Shown piece after piece: positions 34,245 through 43,851 of a stretch of 44,504 bases of DNA (positions are counted from its first letter, which is position 1; every line of letters starts with the position of its first letter). Source of the DNA: Promethearchaeota archaeon. Its GTDB lineage: Archaea > Asgardarchaeota > Lokiarchaeia > Sigyniarchaeales > SOKP01. Made by a program: the position numbers and the translations under genes. Under the pieces are notes generated by a model. It saw only the letters and a program-made list of their open reading frames with translations. It was not told where the DNA came from and searched no databases. Location of the stretch: contig SDNW01000005.1 in the NCBI GenBank assembly GCA_004524725.1, positions 1 to 44,504 on the forward strand, given 5' to 3'.

Positions 34245-34362
34245 CTTTTGCCGATTTCATTACTAATTATTAAATCTATGTAGATTTGGGTATGACATTA
34301 TTTAACTTTAATCATAATGAAATTAATATTAATTGAAGATAAAGCCATTCTTCAATTCGTTC

Positions 34363-35628
34363 TTATGGTTCTACTCGGTTGTCTCTTAAACAATAATTAC
34401 TAATTGCATAAAAAACTAATATTAAAACAATCGTTGGGACAAAATTGAATGGAAAAAATGGATAAATTAGCAAAAAAAGAGCGAAGAAACCTATATCCAA
34501 GAAATTAAAGAACATAAAACCCGGTTTAATATAATTTTTCGTTATTTTAGAATTTCTTGGTAAAAAGAATAGCATTATTATTAAAAGTGGAGTAAGAGTT
34601 AGTAGATGATGATCCCAGGAATCAAAATACACTATTAAAGTAATTATTACGCTATAAACGTATCCAAAAAGAATTTGATGTTTGATTTTCTTCCTAAAAA
34701 CATAAAAAAGGAAGCCTGATCCTCCAAATAATAGAAGCGTTATAAATAATATCATAAGTTGGCTATAGGGTGCTCCAAAAGAGTGAAATCCGTTGATTAT
34801 TAACTTGGTCAAACTAAACGAAAAATTTATATCCACAGGATTAGTCCCCGTAAAATTGGTCTGAAGAAAATCATCCCACAATTTTGGATATAAGATGAAA
34901 TAAATTAAATTTAATGCTAAAGGAATTAAGGAACCAATAATACGGATAATGCTTTTTATAAAATCCAACTTAAATCGTTTACGGTTGCGATCGAATTCGA
35001 TTAAAAGGAGAAATGGAATAATCGTTATGGTAATTGGTTTGATAATAATACTAATACCTAATAATAAACTTGCTATGAACTCCATTTTAATGCTATCATG
35101 TTTAAGGAAAAGATAGAGAGATAAAATCATCATAAAAGTTACTAGTATATTATTTTGACCTAAGATGTAGTTGGAAAGGTGGGGTAATCCCATAAAAAAC
35201 AAGCATAAATATAAAACTACTCGTTCCTCTCCCTGTTCATGATCTTTTCCTCGAATTTTCATTATTATTTTATACAATAATACAGAAGTGATTATGCATA
35301 AGAAGTAATTAAGAATAACATAGAAAATGAATCCTAATTCAAGGCCCATCAAATAAAATGGGATATAAAAAACGGCTGATAAAGGAAAATATCTATAGGC
35401 ATAGGGATAATTTGACTGATTATATAACTCTTGTATATCCTCGATAAATATCCCAGCTGATTTATAATATACATAGAAATCACTTAAATCTCTTAAAACT
35501 ACAATTAGAAATATTATTGAGAATACCGCATAGAAAGTGTGAGTTAATACTGCGATTTTAAATATTTTATAAGCCCATAATTCCTTTAACCTATTTAATA
35601 TAGTTTCTTTGAATGAATTTATACCCAT
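34363..35628 (-). CDS. GT87-like (DUF2029) polyprenol-dependent glycosyltransferase
   Basis: The protein has 421 residues and about ten membrane helices. A conserved external loop near the N-terminus has YPYAYRYFPLSAVFYIP, and the central segment LGQNNILVTFMMILSLYLF and LLLGISIIIKPITITIIPFLLL is the GQN...KP signature of DUF2029/GT87 enzymes, which use lipid-linked sugars (mannose in known cases) at the outer face of the membrane. It lies 51 bp downstream of a GT4 glycosyltransferase on the same strand, so the two probably build a cell-surface or lipid-linked glycan. An acceptor cannot be named. Confidence 0.72.
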   Translation of the reverse strand: MGINSFKETILNRLKELWAYKIFKIAVLTHTFYAVFSIIFLIVVLRDLSDFYVYYKSAGIFIEDIQELYNQSNYPYAYRYFPLSAVFYIPFYLMGLELGFIFYVILNYFLCIITSVLLYKIIMKIRGKDHEQGEERVVLYLCLFFMGLPHLSNYILGQNNILVTFMMILSLYLFLKHDSIKMEFIASLLLGISIIIKPITITIIPFLLLIEFDRNRKRFKLDFIKSIIRIIGSLIPLALNLIYFILYPKLWDDFLQTNFTGTNPVDINFSFSLTKLIINGFHSFGAPYSQLMILFITLLLFGGSGFLFYVFRKKIKHQILFGYVYSVIITLIVYFDSWDHHLLTLTPLLIIMLFFLPRNSKITKNYIKPGFMFFNFLDIGFFALFLLIYPFFPFNFVPTIVLILVFYAISNYCLRDNRVEP

Positions 35629-35679
35629 TTCTATTACCGTATGATATAATATTTTTATAAAGATTTCATTAGATATAAT

Positions 35680-36771
35680 TTATGCTTTTCGTTTCTTATC
35701 CCATATCTCCTTAATCTTAAGTGCTTTTAAATATAATCGCTCAATTTTCTCTCCAATTTTCCTAAAATCATGTAATTCAACCGCATCTTGATATGCATTT
35801 GAGATGTATTGACTCCTTTTCTCATCATTGTTGATTAACTCTTTAATGCCAGCAATAAATTCGTCTAAACTATTTGCCTTAAAACACGAATAATCATGAT
35901 GCAACCAATCATACGCAGGTAAGTCTCGTGCGACTATAGGAAGTTTACAGATAGCCGCCTCTATAAGTGGAATACCTTGATTTTCAACATAGGAAGTATT
36001 TAAAAATAGATCTGCTCCATAATAAGCTTCACGAATATCTGGATAAAAACCAGTGAATATAGCATTATTTAATTTTAAAGCTTCATCTATGTCTGGATTT
36101 TTATTAATAGGTCCAACCCATACAAAATAATATTTGGGAAATTCTTTCGCAATCTCACCAAAAGTATTTACTCCTTTCTTTTTCCAACTCAACCCGACAT
36201 TAAGAATAATTTTTGCATCATTTGGAATCTCATAATTTTTATATAAGAATTTCCTAAAGTTATTCCGATAACTCTCTTTTTCTATGAATTGCTCTATACG
36301 AATCCCATTGCTAACTGGTATGATAGGATAGGTCATCGTCGTTTGAATTTGCTTCAGACATTTTTTAGAATAATTACTCGGTGTAATCAATAAATGAGCT
36401 GTACCATAGAGAATTTTAAGCCAAAATTTAAAGATTATATTAAAAATGGGCTTATCTGGGAGAAAATTTCCTTTGAGATCCTCTACTGTGGTGTGTCCAT
36501 GAATGACCACTGCTGCTGTCTTGCGAAACTTTTTTTTATATTTTGAAATCTGCATATAGGTTATAGGGTCAAAGGTAGAAGCCGCAATAATATGAACATC
36601 TCCATTTCTAACCCATTCTGGTACTTTCTGGTCGTTAGGTGTCCAGATATTGTGCCCTCTTTTTTTGAGTTCTTCAATTACGTCATTAGTATTAGTTTCT
36701 ATGCCACCAATAGTCTTTACATTGGTAAACCTTTTATAAATCTGGAAATTCTCAATGAAAATTATGTTCAT
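35680..36771 (-). CDS. GT4 family glycosyltransferase
   Basis: The protein has 363 residues. The N-terminal Rossmann domain shows TIGGIETNTNDVIEELKKRGH, and the C-terminal one KIILNVGLSWKKKGVNTF, VWVGP and the sugar-nucleotide-binding VENQGIPLIEAAICKLPIVA with the E-x7-E pattern, all GT4/GT-B features. It is predicted to be a cytosolic or membrane-associated retaining transferase using a nucleotide sugar. It is the first gene before the GT87-like protein. The opposite-strand methyltransferase starts 207 bp away and could act on the same glycan. Confidence 0.88.
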   Translation of the reverse strand: MNIIFIENFQIYKRFTNVKTIGGIETNTNDVIEELKKRGHNIWTPNDQKVPEWVRNGDVHIIAASTFDPITYMQISKYKKKFRKTAAVVIHGHTTVEDLKGNFLPDKPIFNIIFKFWLKILYGTAHLLITPSNYSKKCLKQIQTTMTYPIIPVSNGIRIEQFIEKESYRNNFRKFLYKNYEIPNDAKIILNVGLSWKKKGVNTFGEIAKEFPKYYFVWVGPINKNPDIDEALKLNNAIFTGFYPDIREAYYGADLFLNTSYVENQGIPLIEAAICKLPIVARDLPAYDWLHHDYSCFKANSLDEFIAGIKELINNDEKRSQYISNAYQDAVELHDFRKIGEKIERLYLKALKIKEIWDKKRKA

Positions 36772-36978
36772 ATCACTGAAAATATATAGTTAGAAAAAAA
36801 TTTAACTAAAATAAATAGAAGCTTGAGTATAACGCTTAAAATAACTGAAGATAAATGCATTGTTATTTATGTCAAAAAAAATTATTCCAATTAAGACCTT
36901 AACAGAATAGGAATAGAACCTATTAATGTATTAAGCTTCTCCAAAATCTTTTTATTAAAATCAACATAATATTTAAAT

Positions 36979-37632
36979 GTGAGCAGTAGTAAATTTGAGA
37001 AGACTTATTTCGAAGGAGACGAATCCCATTTCTCAAAAATATGGAGTTATGATTTGCAGGCACGTTTGAATTTTTGGCGTGCTCTAAAATATCGTAAATT
37101 CATTAGATACTACTCTACTCACCATAAAACGCTTTTAGATATTGGATGTGCCTATGGGCATTTTCTAGAAAAACTGAAAAAGTATTATGATGTTTATGGA
37201 ATGGATGTTTCAAATTACGCTATTAAAATTGCTTGTAATCGAGTCCAATGTCAATGTAAACAAGGTGATCTCGAAATAGAAATTCCTTTTAATCAAAAAT
37301 TCGATATTGTTACCGCTATATCAGTATTAGAGCATCTTAGTAATCCCGAGAAAGCAATTAAGAATATTCGTAATGCTCTTAACAATGAAGGCCTATTTTG
37401 CTTTGAAATACCAACTATCAGCAATAAACGAAGTGAATTTATCTATAACCTTTTCTTTGCTAAAGATGAAACTCATGTATTTATCCGGTCTGCTGATGAG
37501 ATAAATAATTTAGTTCAGTCCTGGGGATTCAAAAAGCTGGCGATTTTTTGTTCATTCTTCCCAATTTTTACAAAACAGAAGAATTGGGTTGATAATTTTA
37601 GTTTTATCTTTGGTGTATATCAAAAGATATAA
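36979..37632 (+). CDS. Class I SAM-dependent methyltransferase
   Basis: The protein has 217 residues and begins with GTG; there is no clear ribosome site, so the transcript may be leaderless. SAM motif I is KTLLDIGCAYGHFL (about 50-63), followed by DVYGMDVSN (motif II acidic residue), FDIVTAISVLEHLSNPEKAI (motif IV, with the ExxHL typical of Methyltransf_11/23 proteins acting on small molecules or sugars), and LNNEGLFCFEIP. The acceptor is unknown. Its position next to two glycosyltransferases suggests a glycan or lipid acceptor. The 272 bp downstream contain no gene. Confidence 0.85.
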   Translation: MSSSKFEKTYFEGDESHFSKIWSYDLQARLNFWRALKYRKFIRYYSTHHKTLLDIGCAYGHFLEKLKKYYDVYGMDVSNYAIKIACNRVQCQCKQGDLEIEIPFNQKFDIVTAISVLEHLSNPEKAIKNIRNALNNEGLFCFEIPTISNKRSEFIYNLFFAKDETHVFIRSADEINNLVQSWGFKKLAIFCSFFPIFTKQKNWVDNFSFIFGVYQKI

Positions 37633-37904
37633 TGCGAATAGAACTGAAGTTAAAAAGAATATTTATTTCTTAATTCGGTAAAGAATAAATTAGGAAGATT
37701 CTTAATCCATTTAAAAAAATAATCCTAAGTATTTTTTATATAAATATCATTATTAATTTTTTTTACCTAATTAATAAATATCACGGGTTTTCCTAAAAAT
37801 TATATTTGAGCCATACTTATTCCAAATAGGTTCTTTTATGATCTTCGCTCGGTAATATGCCCCAATTGATACTGACTTTGTTCCTCTAATCAATAAATTC
37901 ATTC

Positions 37905-38108
37905 ATGAGATCTATTCCACAAGTAGCCTCATATGCATTAGCTTTAAAGACACTCTATAATATCAATGATATAATGTGTATTACTTTCAATAAGAAAGGA
38001 GCTTGGATATATGAACCAAAAGCAGTTTTAACTCAATTAAACAGTTTTATTAAGAAAAATAAACAATACAAAGTAAGTGATAGACCATGGGAAAAATATT
38101 TCCTTTAA
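37905..38108 (+). CDS. Small protein or remnant resembling a PD-(D/E)XK C-terminus
   Basis: A 67-residue frame bounded upstream by an in-frame TAA and flanked by 272 bp and 99 bp without genes. It reads like the tail of a longer protein: IPQVASYALALKTLY followed by a short strand MCITFNKKGAWIYEP and a helix. The Q-x2-x-YALAL pattern occurs in the last helix of RecB/Cas4-like PD-(D/E)XK nucleases. No catalytic Asp/Glu-x-Lys is included, so it cannot be active alone. It may be a decayed gene end; a free-standing small protein is possible. Confidence 0.35.
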   Translation: MRSIPQVASYALALKTLYNINDIMCITFNKKGAWIYEPKAVLTQLNSFIKKNKQYKVSDRPWEKYFL

Positions 38109-38207
38109 TTCTTATATCAAAATTTTCTTCTTATTATCTTAGAAAAAAATAAAACAAGAAGAGAATTTACTTACTTAGTTGAATATCAAAATTAAAGGTT
38201 TAAAATA

Positions 38208-39629
38208 ATGTCATTTATACAACTTAAAGAATTGAAATCATGTTTTGGTATAATTCTAGGAAATAGAGATGTATTCCCAGATCATTTAGTAAAAGAAGGT
38301 AGAGAAGAAATTTTAGATTTAATGAATGAATTAGAATACAAATATATTATTTTAGATGAGGAAGATACTCCATTAGGAGCAGTTGAGACTTACTCGGATT
38401 CAAAGAAATGTGCCGAACTTTTTAAAAAGAACTCTGATAAAATTTCAGGGATAATTATATGTCTTAGTAATTTCGGTGACGAGAAGGGAATTGCTACCAC
38501 ATTAAGATTAGCAAATTTGAATGTCCCTATCCTTATACAAGCCTCATCTGATAAAGTGGAAAAAATGGGCCGAGACTACCGTAGGGATTCCTTCTGCGGA
38601 AAAATCTCAGTATGTAGCGTACTTTATCAATATGGGATTCCTTTTACGTTAACAAAGACTCACACTTGTCCTATTCAATCAGAAGATTTTAAGTCGGATA
38701 TCTTTAAGTTTGATAGAATCTGTCAAATTGTAAAAAAGTTAAAAAATGCTCGTTTTGGACAAATTGGAACTAGACCGAATGCATTTGAGACAGTTAGATA
38801 TAGTGAGAAAATTTTAGAAATTAATGGCATAACGATTGAACCTATTGATCTCTCGGAGATTTTCGGTAAAATTGCTCAATTAGCAGATGACACCTCGGAC
38901 GTTTTGGAGAAAATAGACTTTATTGAGCACTATACATCTACCAAAACCTTTCCAGAACCCGATATTCTTAAGTTAGCTAAATTAGCTGTAGTTGTAGAGA
39001 GATGGGTCTTAGAAAAGGAGCTTGACGGTTTTGCTTTTCAATGTTGGCCATCAATCCAAGATAATTTTGGAATAGTACCGTGTGCTGTAATGAGCATGTT
39101 TAGCGAAGGGCTTGTTCCTGCCGCTTGTGAAGTTGATATTTCCGGTTTAATAGGAATGTATATTTTACAAGTTGCTTCTGGAAAACCATCAGCAATTTTA
39201 GACTGGAATAACAATTATGGTAATGATCTCAATAAAATGGTATTATTTCATTGTAGTAATCTTCCCAAATCTTTTTTTCAAGATACTCGGATGACTATTC
39301 ACCCAATCATTGGGGATGATAAACCTGATGCCAGTTATGGGGCAATTCAAGGACGAATAAAATCTGAACCATGCACCCTCCTAAGAATCGAAACAGATGA
39401 TCTTTATGGGGACATGAAAGGACTGCTTGTGGAGGGAAATTACACTGATGATCCTTTGGACACATTTGGTGGTTATGGAGTAGTTGAAATACCTAATCTA
39501 CAAGCTATTCTTAAAACGTTATGTCGTGAAGGTTTTGCTCATCATGTTGCTGCTTCTCTTAGCCAAGTTTCTGAAATAGTTAATGAAGCTCTAACAACTT
39601 ATCTTAGCTGGAATATTATCCGATTCTAA
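38208..39629 (+). CDS. L-fucose/L-arabinose isomerase-like protein
   Basis: The protein has 473 residues. It has the three-part layout of the fucose/arabinose isomerase superfamily: an N-terminal alpha/beta domain (residues 10-160, with GIIICLSNFGDEKGIATTLR), a central domain beginning near ARFGQIGTRPNAFETVRYSE, and a C-terminal part with metal-site candidates in the CEVDISG stretch (Glu/Asp) and the conserved LFHCSN histidine. The VERWVLEKELDGFAFQCWPSI segment is typical of this superfamily. It would convert an aldose or deoxysugar to the ketose. It stands alone; it converges on the DNA methyltransferase gene with a 5-bp gap. The exact sugar is unknown. Confidence 0.75.
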   Translation: MSFIQLKELKSCFGIILGNRDVFPDHLVKEGREEILDLMNELEYKYIILDEEDTPLGAVETYSDSKKCAELFKKNSDKISGIIICLSNFGDEKGIATTLRLANLNVPILIQASSDKVEKMGRDYRRDSFCGKISVCSVLYQYGIPFTLTKTHTCPIQSEDFKSDIFKFDRICQIVKKLKNARFGQIGTRPNAFETVRYSEKILEINGITIEPIDLSEIFGKIAQLADDTSDVLEKIDFIEHYTSTKTFPEPDILKLAKLAVVVERWVLEKELDGFAFQCWPSIQDNFGIVPCAVMSMFSEGLVPAACEVDISGLIGMYILQVASGKPSAILDWNNNYGNDLNKMVLFHCSNLPKSFFQDTRMTIHPIIGDDKPDASYGAIQGRIKSEPCTLLRIETDDLYGDMKGLLVEGNYTDDPLDTFGGYGVVEIPNLQAILKTLCREGFAHHVAASLSQVSEIVNEALTTYLSWNIIRF

Positions 39630-39634
39630 GAATA

Positions 39635-40720
39635 TTATTTTTTTCTTTTAATTTTCAAATCTTTTTCATAGAAATTAGAATCTAATAGTGCCCTTTTATT
39701 ATCATCGATAATAGCTTTAATTTCAAAACGATGATATGATTCTTTATTTTGGGTCTTTTTTTCAATCAAGGATAAAAGACGTTTGCGAGTGAGATAAATT
39801 GCATATTCCGAAGCATCACATCCAATCCATCGTCGCTCTAATTTCTCAGCAGCAAAAAGAGTCGTACCTGAGCCGCAAAAAAAATCTGCGATCAAATCAT
39901 TTTTATTACTGCCTAATCGAATGATCCGTTCCAACAATTTATGATGTTTTTGATTAGGAAAACCAGTCCATTGTTTCGATGCGGGTTGTAAGCATGGAAT
40001 TTTCCAAACATCGTCGAGTTTCTTATCGGTAACCGTTCTATATATCACATGTCCTTGATCATCCTTTACATTCTTAAGGACACCATTCACCATTTTTCTT
40101 TTTAGTTGTTTTCTGGGTTTTTCTCTGGGAATTCGTATTTCATTAAAGGTATAATCATTTGTTTTTGAATACACTAAGATATCGTCGTGAGCCCGAGGAA
40201 GATTCATCTTTCCCGCAGAATACTTATTATAATAGTACCAGACAATACTATTAACAAATCTTTTTTTGCCAAAAACTTCATCCATTATCAATTTAACATA
40301 ATGAACGATATGCCAATCTAAATGAACGAATAACAAACCTTTTTTAGATAATAAATTTCTAAATAATCTAATTCTTTCATAGAGCATCTGTAAATAGGAA
40401 TCTAAATCATTATCCCAATGATCAAAATAAGCAATCGAATCATAGTTTTGCCCATTTTTCGAAATATCAATATAAAAATTCTCACCTGTAAAAAATGGAG
40501 GATCAACATAGATTAAATCTATTTTTTCTTGGAAATTGTTAAGTAAATATATCAGAAATGATAAATTATCTCCCCAAAATAAGATATTGCTCCAAGATTC
40601 TGAGATTTTATTTTTTGGGGAAATTTTTTCCAAAGTTTGAATTTTTTCAGCTAAAGATTTCATCTTCTCATTTAATTCAATTTGATTAAATCCTTTTTTT
40701 TCCCAGTTTAAATTTACCAT
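39635..40720 (-). CDS. Orphan site-specific DNA methyltransferase (beta class, N6A or N4C)
   Basis: The protein has 361 residues. Catalytic motif IV DLIYVDPPFFTGENF (DPPF at 73-76) precedes SAM motif I, IADFFCGSGTTLFAAEKL (about 278-296), the order of beta-class amino methyltransferases such as Type III Mod subunits and solitary enzymes. DPPF rather than DPPY fits either adenine or cytosine N4 modification. The region between (about 160-265) should hold the target-recognition part, with KPRKQLKRK basic patches. There is no restriction endonuclease next to it. It is 25 bp downstream of the MgtC/DUF4010 gene and may share its transcript. Confidence 0.88.
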   Translation of the reverse strand: MVNLNWEKKGFNQIELNEKMKSLAEKIQTLEKISPKNKISESWSNILFWGDNLSFLIYLLNNFQEKIDLIYVDPPFFTGENFYIDISKNGQNYDSIAYFDHWDNDLDSYLQMLYERIRLFRNLLSKKGLLFVHLDWHIVHYVKLIMDEVFGKKRFVNSIVWYYYNKYSAGKMNLPRAHDDILVYSKTNDYTFNEIRIPREKPRKQLKRKMVNGVLKNVKDDQGHVIYRTVTDKKLDDVWKIPCLQPASKQWTGFPNQKHHKLLERIIRLGSNKNDLIADFFCGSGTTLFAAEKLERRWIGCDASEYAIYLTRKRLLSLIEKKTQNKESYHRFEIKAIIDDNKRALLDSNFYEKDLKIKRKK

Positions 40721-40745
40721 TAAATCCCCTGATACTAAAAAATAT

Positions 40746-42029
40746 TTAAAAAATTGCCAAATTAAAGAAATAGATCGTGAGAACCGTAGCAGAAACCAAA
40801 ATACTAATGGTGATTGAAATATAAAATATTAGATGAAGCGCATAGATATGTTTATTTTTTTCTTTTTTTAAACTTCTTGTTGAGTAAAACAACTTATTTA
40901 AAATTGCCGCTGAAAGCCCTATTGATAACATGATTAATGCATTCCCTTCGTTAATTAATCCTTCAACGTAAGAAGTAGCAACGAATAAAGAAGAGGCTCC
41001 CCCCGATAGGAATCCTATACAAAATACAATAATAAAATATAAAACTATATTTAAATCAACAAACTTCAATAAAATTGTAATGATTACAGCAATAAAATAA
41101 GTTCCCGCAAAAATTAAAGCACTTTTTATAGAGAGAGGGTTTTTGATCTTTTCAAAATCTAATCTGGTCTCCTTTTTTCTTAAGATTAAAAATGAACCAC
41201 TCAATCCAATAATGACCGTAATTAAGATTGGATACAGAGCATAATATAGGAGTGAAGGGGTTATTAATAAAACAATTATCATTCTTACCAACATTGTCTG
41301 AATAACTAACCAAATTGATGAAGAGGAGGCACCAACTTGTGCTAATTCTGTTGTTGTCGCTTCACTATGAGCAAAACCCCCTAAAAATGAGATATAATAT
41401 AAGTTCTTTTCTAATGAGCTTTTTAAAATGAAGTAACTAAAATATTTTATCGCCAAAATAATGATAAAGATAGTTATGATTGGTTTTATTTGGATAGACA
41501 ATAATTCAAGGTTATCAGGTATTAAAATATAAAGCAAAACGATTATAGCTATAAATTCAATAGTCCCTCGCCATTCGATATCTTGCAGGGATCGTATTTT
41601 ATTAAATTGTTTTTTAGTCGAAAGAATAATTAGGAAGAATACTGAAATTACGATAGCAAGATATTCATTGTAAAAACATAAAATTCCAACTATTATGGCT
41701 AATAACATCGATAGAGTTGTAGTATATCCTGGATCATTTTCCTTGAAAAGACGATATATGCTCCCTATCAATAAAAAGATTATCATTCCACTTAGAGTAA
41801 TAACAATCAAGACAAAACCTTCTTGAGAGGGCAGGAATGTTTCATATAATATTATTAGCGAAGTCGCAATCATAGAAAAAAATATATGATCTCTCGCGCC
41901 ATACTGTGCTGAGACTCTTGTTCGTTCAATTCCAATTACAAAGCCACAAAAAAACGATACTAATAGTTTTAAAAATAGACCATAAAACTCCTCAAGTGTT
42001 AAGGTTTGCAAAAGAATTGAATATGACAT
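40746..42029 (-). CDS. MgtC/SapB N-terminal domain with DUF4010 C-terminus
   Basis: The protein has 427 residues and about eleven to twelve membrane helices. The N-terminal 140 residues have FFCGFVIGIERTRVSAQYGARDH, the GxxIGIER...GxRxH signature of MgtC/SapB. The rest contains FLGGFAHSEATTTELAQ and SGGASSLFVATSYVEG, which resemble the DUF4010 family that is often fused to MgtC. The role is unclear; in bacteria MgtC proteins affect ATP and magnesium/phosphate homeostasis. It is the first gene before the DNA methyltransferase, with an 88-bp upstream gap to the coiled-coil gene. Confidence 0.8.
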   Translation of the reverse strand: MSYSILLQTLTLEEFYGLFLKLLVSFFCGFVIGIERTRVSAQYGARDHIFFSMIATSLIILYETFLPSQEGFVLIVITLSGMIIFLLIGSIYRLFKENDPGYTTTLSMLLAIIVGILCFYNEYLAIVISVFFLIILSTKKQFNKIRSLQDIEWRGTIEFIAIIVLLYILIPDNLELLSIQIKPIITIFIIILAIKYFSYFILKSSLEKNLYYISFLGGFAHSEATTTELAQVGASSSSIWLVIQTMLVRMIIVLLITPSLLYYALYPILITVIIGLSGSFLILRKKETRLDFEKIKNPLSIKSALIFAGTYFIAVIITILLKFVDLNIVLYFIIVFCIGFLSGGASSLFVATSYVEGLINEGNALIMLSIGLSAAILNKLFYSTRSLKKEKNKHIYALHLIFYISITISILVSATVLTIYFFNLAIF

Positions 42030-42117
42030 TTAGAAATCAAAATAAATTAATGTTTGATACTTCTTAAACTATCATGAATACATAATTAGTTTAATGATAA
42101 AATAAAAAGATAAGATT

Positions 42118-42840
42118 TTATTTATTTAAATGTTTTTCCAGCAAATCCTCTAGCTCTTTGTCGGAAAGAAATCCTTTATGAACCATTACATCCCTAATTT
42201 CTTCAATAATTTGAGGTGCTCCCTTCGCTTCTTCGATGAAATCTTCTAGAGATTTAATCTTTAACTTTAAGGCTTCAATTTCATTCGCTTTAGCTTCAAT
42301 ATCACTTTTTAAGCTCCCAATATCCATCTGATTTGTTTTAATCTCTTCGTTAAAATCGTTTTTTAAGCTTTCAATTTCAATGTATTTATCGGATATCGTT
42401 TGTTGAAGGTCTTTCTTTACACCTTCCAACTCTCTTTCTTTTTGTTCTAAGTCCTCTTTAATCTGATCCAATTTCGGTTCTAAATCTTTTAATGATTCCA
42501 GTTCGTTTTCCAAGCTTGAGGCTTTATCCTCAGCCGCTTTTAATTTTCCTTCTAGATTCGATTTGGTTGAATCTAATTTTTGATTCTTTTCTTTTTCTTC
42601 ATTTAATTCCGAATTAGCTGATGAGAGTTTCTCCTTAGTTTCTGATAAATCTTTTTCAGTTTCTTTTAACTTTTCCTTTGTTTCGTTCAATTCATTGTTC
42701 AATCTTTCAATCTTACCGTCTTTTGCCTTAATTTGCTGTTCAAAATTATTAATCTTTGTTCTAAAATCTAATAAGAAGCGACCCTCTACTTTCTGAGCTT
42801 TATCAGGTCGCTCTTGGGCTCTTTGCCAATCTATACTCAA
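42118..42840 (-). CDS. Coiled-coil protein with conserved ends, paralogue A
   Basis: The protein has 240 residues and starts at TTG, with GAAGTG about 7 nt upstream. I do not recognise the family. The N-terminal motif IDWQRAQERPDKAQKVEGR (3-21) continues as FLLDFRTKIN. Residues 30-205 are one long predicted coiled coil, rich in Glu, Lys and Leu with a heptad-like rhythm. The C-terminal motif APQIIEEIRDVMVHKGFLSD is followed by KELEDLLEKHL. Both ends recur almost unchanged in the neighbouring gene 43010-43678, while the coiled coil does not. There are no membrane or signal segments. A structural or scaffolding role is a reasonable guess. Confidence 0.75.
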   Translation of the reverse strand: MSIDWQRAQERPDKAQKVEGRFLLDFRTKINNFEQQIKAKDGKIERLNNELNETKEKLKETEKDLSETKEKLSSANSELNEEKEKNQKLDSTKSNLEGKLKAAEDKASSLENELESLKDLEPKLDQIKEDLEQKERELEGVKKDLQQTISDKYIEIESLKNDFNEEIKTNQMDIGSLKSDIEAKANEIEALKLKIKSLEDFIEEAKGAPQIIEEIRDVMVHKGFLSDKELEDLLEKHLNK

Positions 42841-43009
42841 TTTTATTCACTTCTTTTGGGTTTCTATAAATAAAAATCTATTTTTTGTTGATTGTTAAAT
42901 TATAATAAATATGTTATGTTGCAATATATTTATTTTTTTCAAGTCAAAATATTGATTTTTTCATTTGTTATTTCAAGAGAGTGGTGAATAAGTATTTAGC
43001 TAAATCGAC

Positions 43010-43678
43010 TTATTCAAATTCCTCTAATATTTGTTCTAACTCTTTGTCTGAAAGGAAGCCTTTATGAACCATCTTTTCTCTGATTTTTTCCAATATCTCT
43101 GGGGCAGATTCAACTTCTCTTAATTGGCGTTCTAGCAAATCTATTCTTTTTAGTAAATCATCATTCTTACTTTGATCTTTTGTTATTTGTTCTTTTAAAT
43201 TGTTAATTACCTCATTCGACTTTTCTAACTCGTTTTTATGATTGGTAACTGTTTTATCCTTAAAAATAAGTTTTTGCTCTAATTCCTCTTTTTTCTCCTC
43301 GAGAAATTTTACCTCTCTTTCTATTTCAGTAATTTTAGCTTTAGCAATTGATAAGTCATCTTTAAAGTCGGTCACCTTTGGTTTTAATTTGGTTAATTCA
43401 ATATCCACGTTTAATTTCTCTTCAGCAATGTTATCTAAGCTTTTTTTGGCAGATGCGAATTTTTCAGTTATTTTTACCAAGCTTTTTTCTCTTCCCGACA
43501 GCTTTTTCTTTGTTTCATCTAAATCATCCTTAAGAATTCTTACATCTGTTTTAGTTTTTGCTAATTGCCTCTCAAGACCATTAATTTTAGCTCGAAGGTC
43601 TAATAAAGCTCTTCCCTCAACTTTTTGACTCTTATCGGGTCTCTCTTCTGCCTTCTCCCAATCAATCACTTCGATCAC
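43010..43678 (-). CDS. Coiled-coil protein with conserved ends, paralogue B
   Basis: The protein has 222 residues from GTG at 43678, or 219 from the GTG at 43669, which would align its start better with paralogue A (M-I-D-W). N-terminal motif IDWEKAEERPDKSQKVEGR continues as ALLDLRAKIN; residues about 33-190 are predicted coiled coil; the end is APEILEKIREKMVHKGFLSD then KELEQILEEFE. It is a tandem duplicate of the gene at 42118, 169 bp upstream and on the same strand. Each has its own AT-rich upstream gap, so they may be transcribed separately. Function unknown; homo- or hetero-oligomers between the two are plausible. Confidence 0.75.
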   Translation of the reverse strand: MIEVIDWEKAEERPDKSQKVEGRALLDLRAKINGLERQLAKTKTDVRILKDDLDETKKKLSGREKSLVKITEKFASAKKSLDNIAEEKLNVDIELTKLKPKVTDFKDDLSIAKAKITEIEREVKFLEEKKEELEQKLIFKDKTVTNHKNELEKSNEVINNLKEQITKDQSKNDDLLKRIDLLERQLREVESAPEILEKIREKMVHKGFLSDKELEQILEEFE

Positions 43679-43851
43679 ATATTCATTTTGTCTTAAAATA
43701 TGTATTATTACAACCTAATTATTTTTAAATCTCACTTTCAAATGTGATAAATTACATTTACCTTATTTTTTAAAGTGCGTTATTTTTTTTATAAGTCTTA
43801 CTACAATAATCATAATTCTTTTCGTATTTAAAATATGAGATATGGGTAAGG

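Noticed and set aside
43242-43628. Ser/Phe-rich open frame on the plus strand.
   Set aside because: It is the antisense of the coiled-coil protein at 43010-43678, which is supported by its paralogue.
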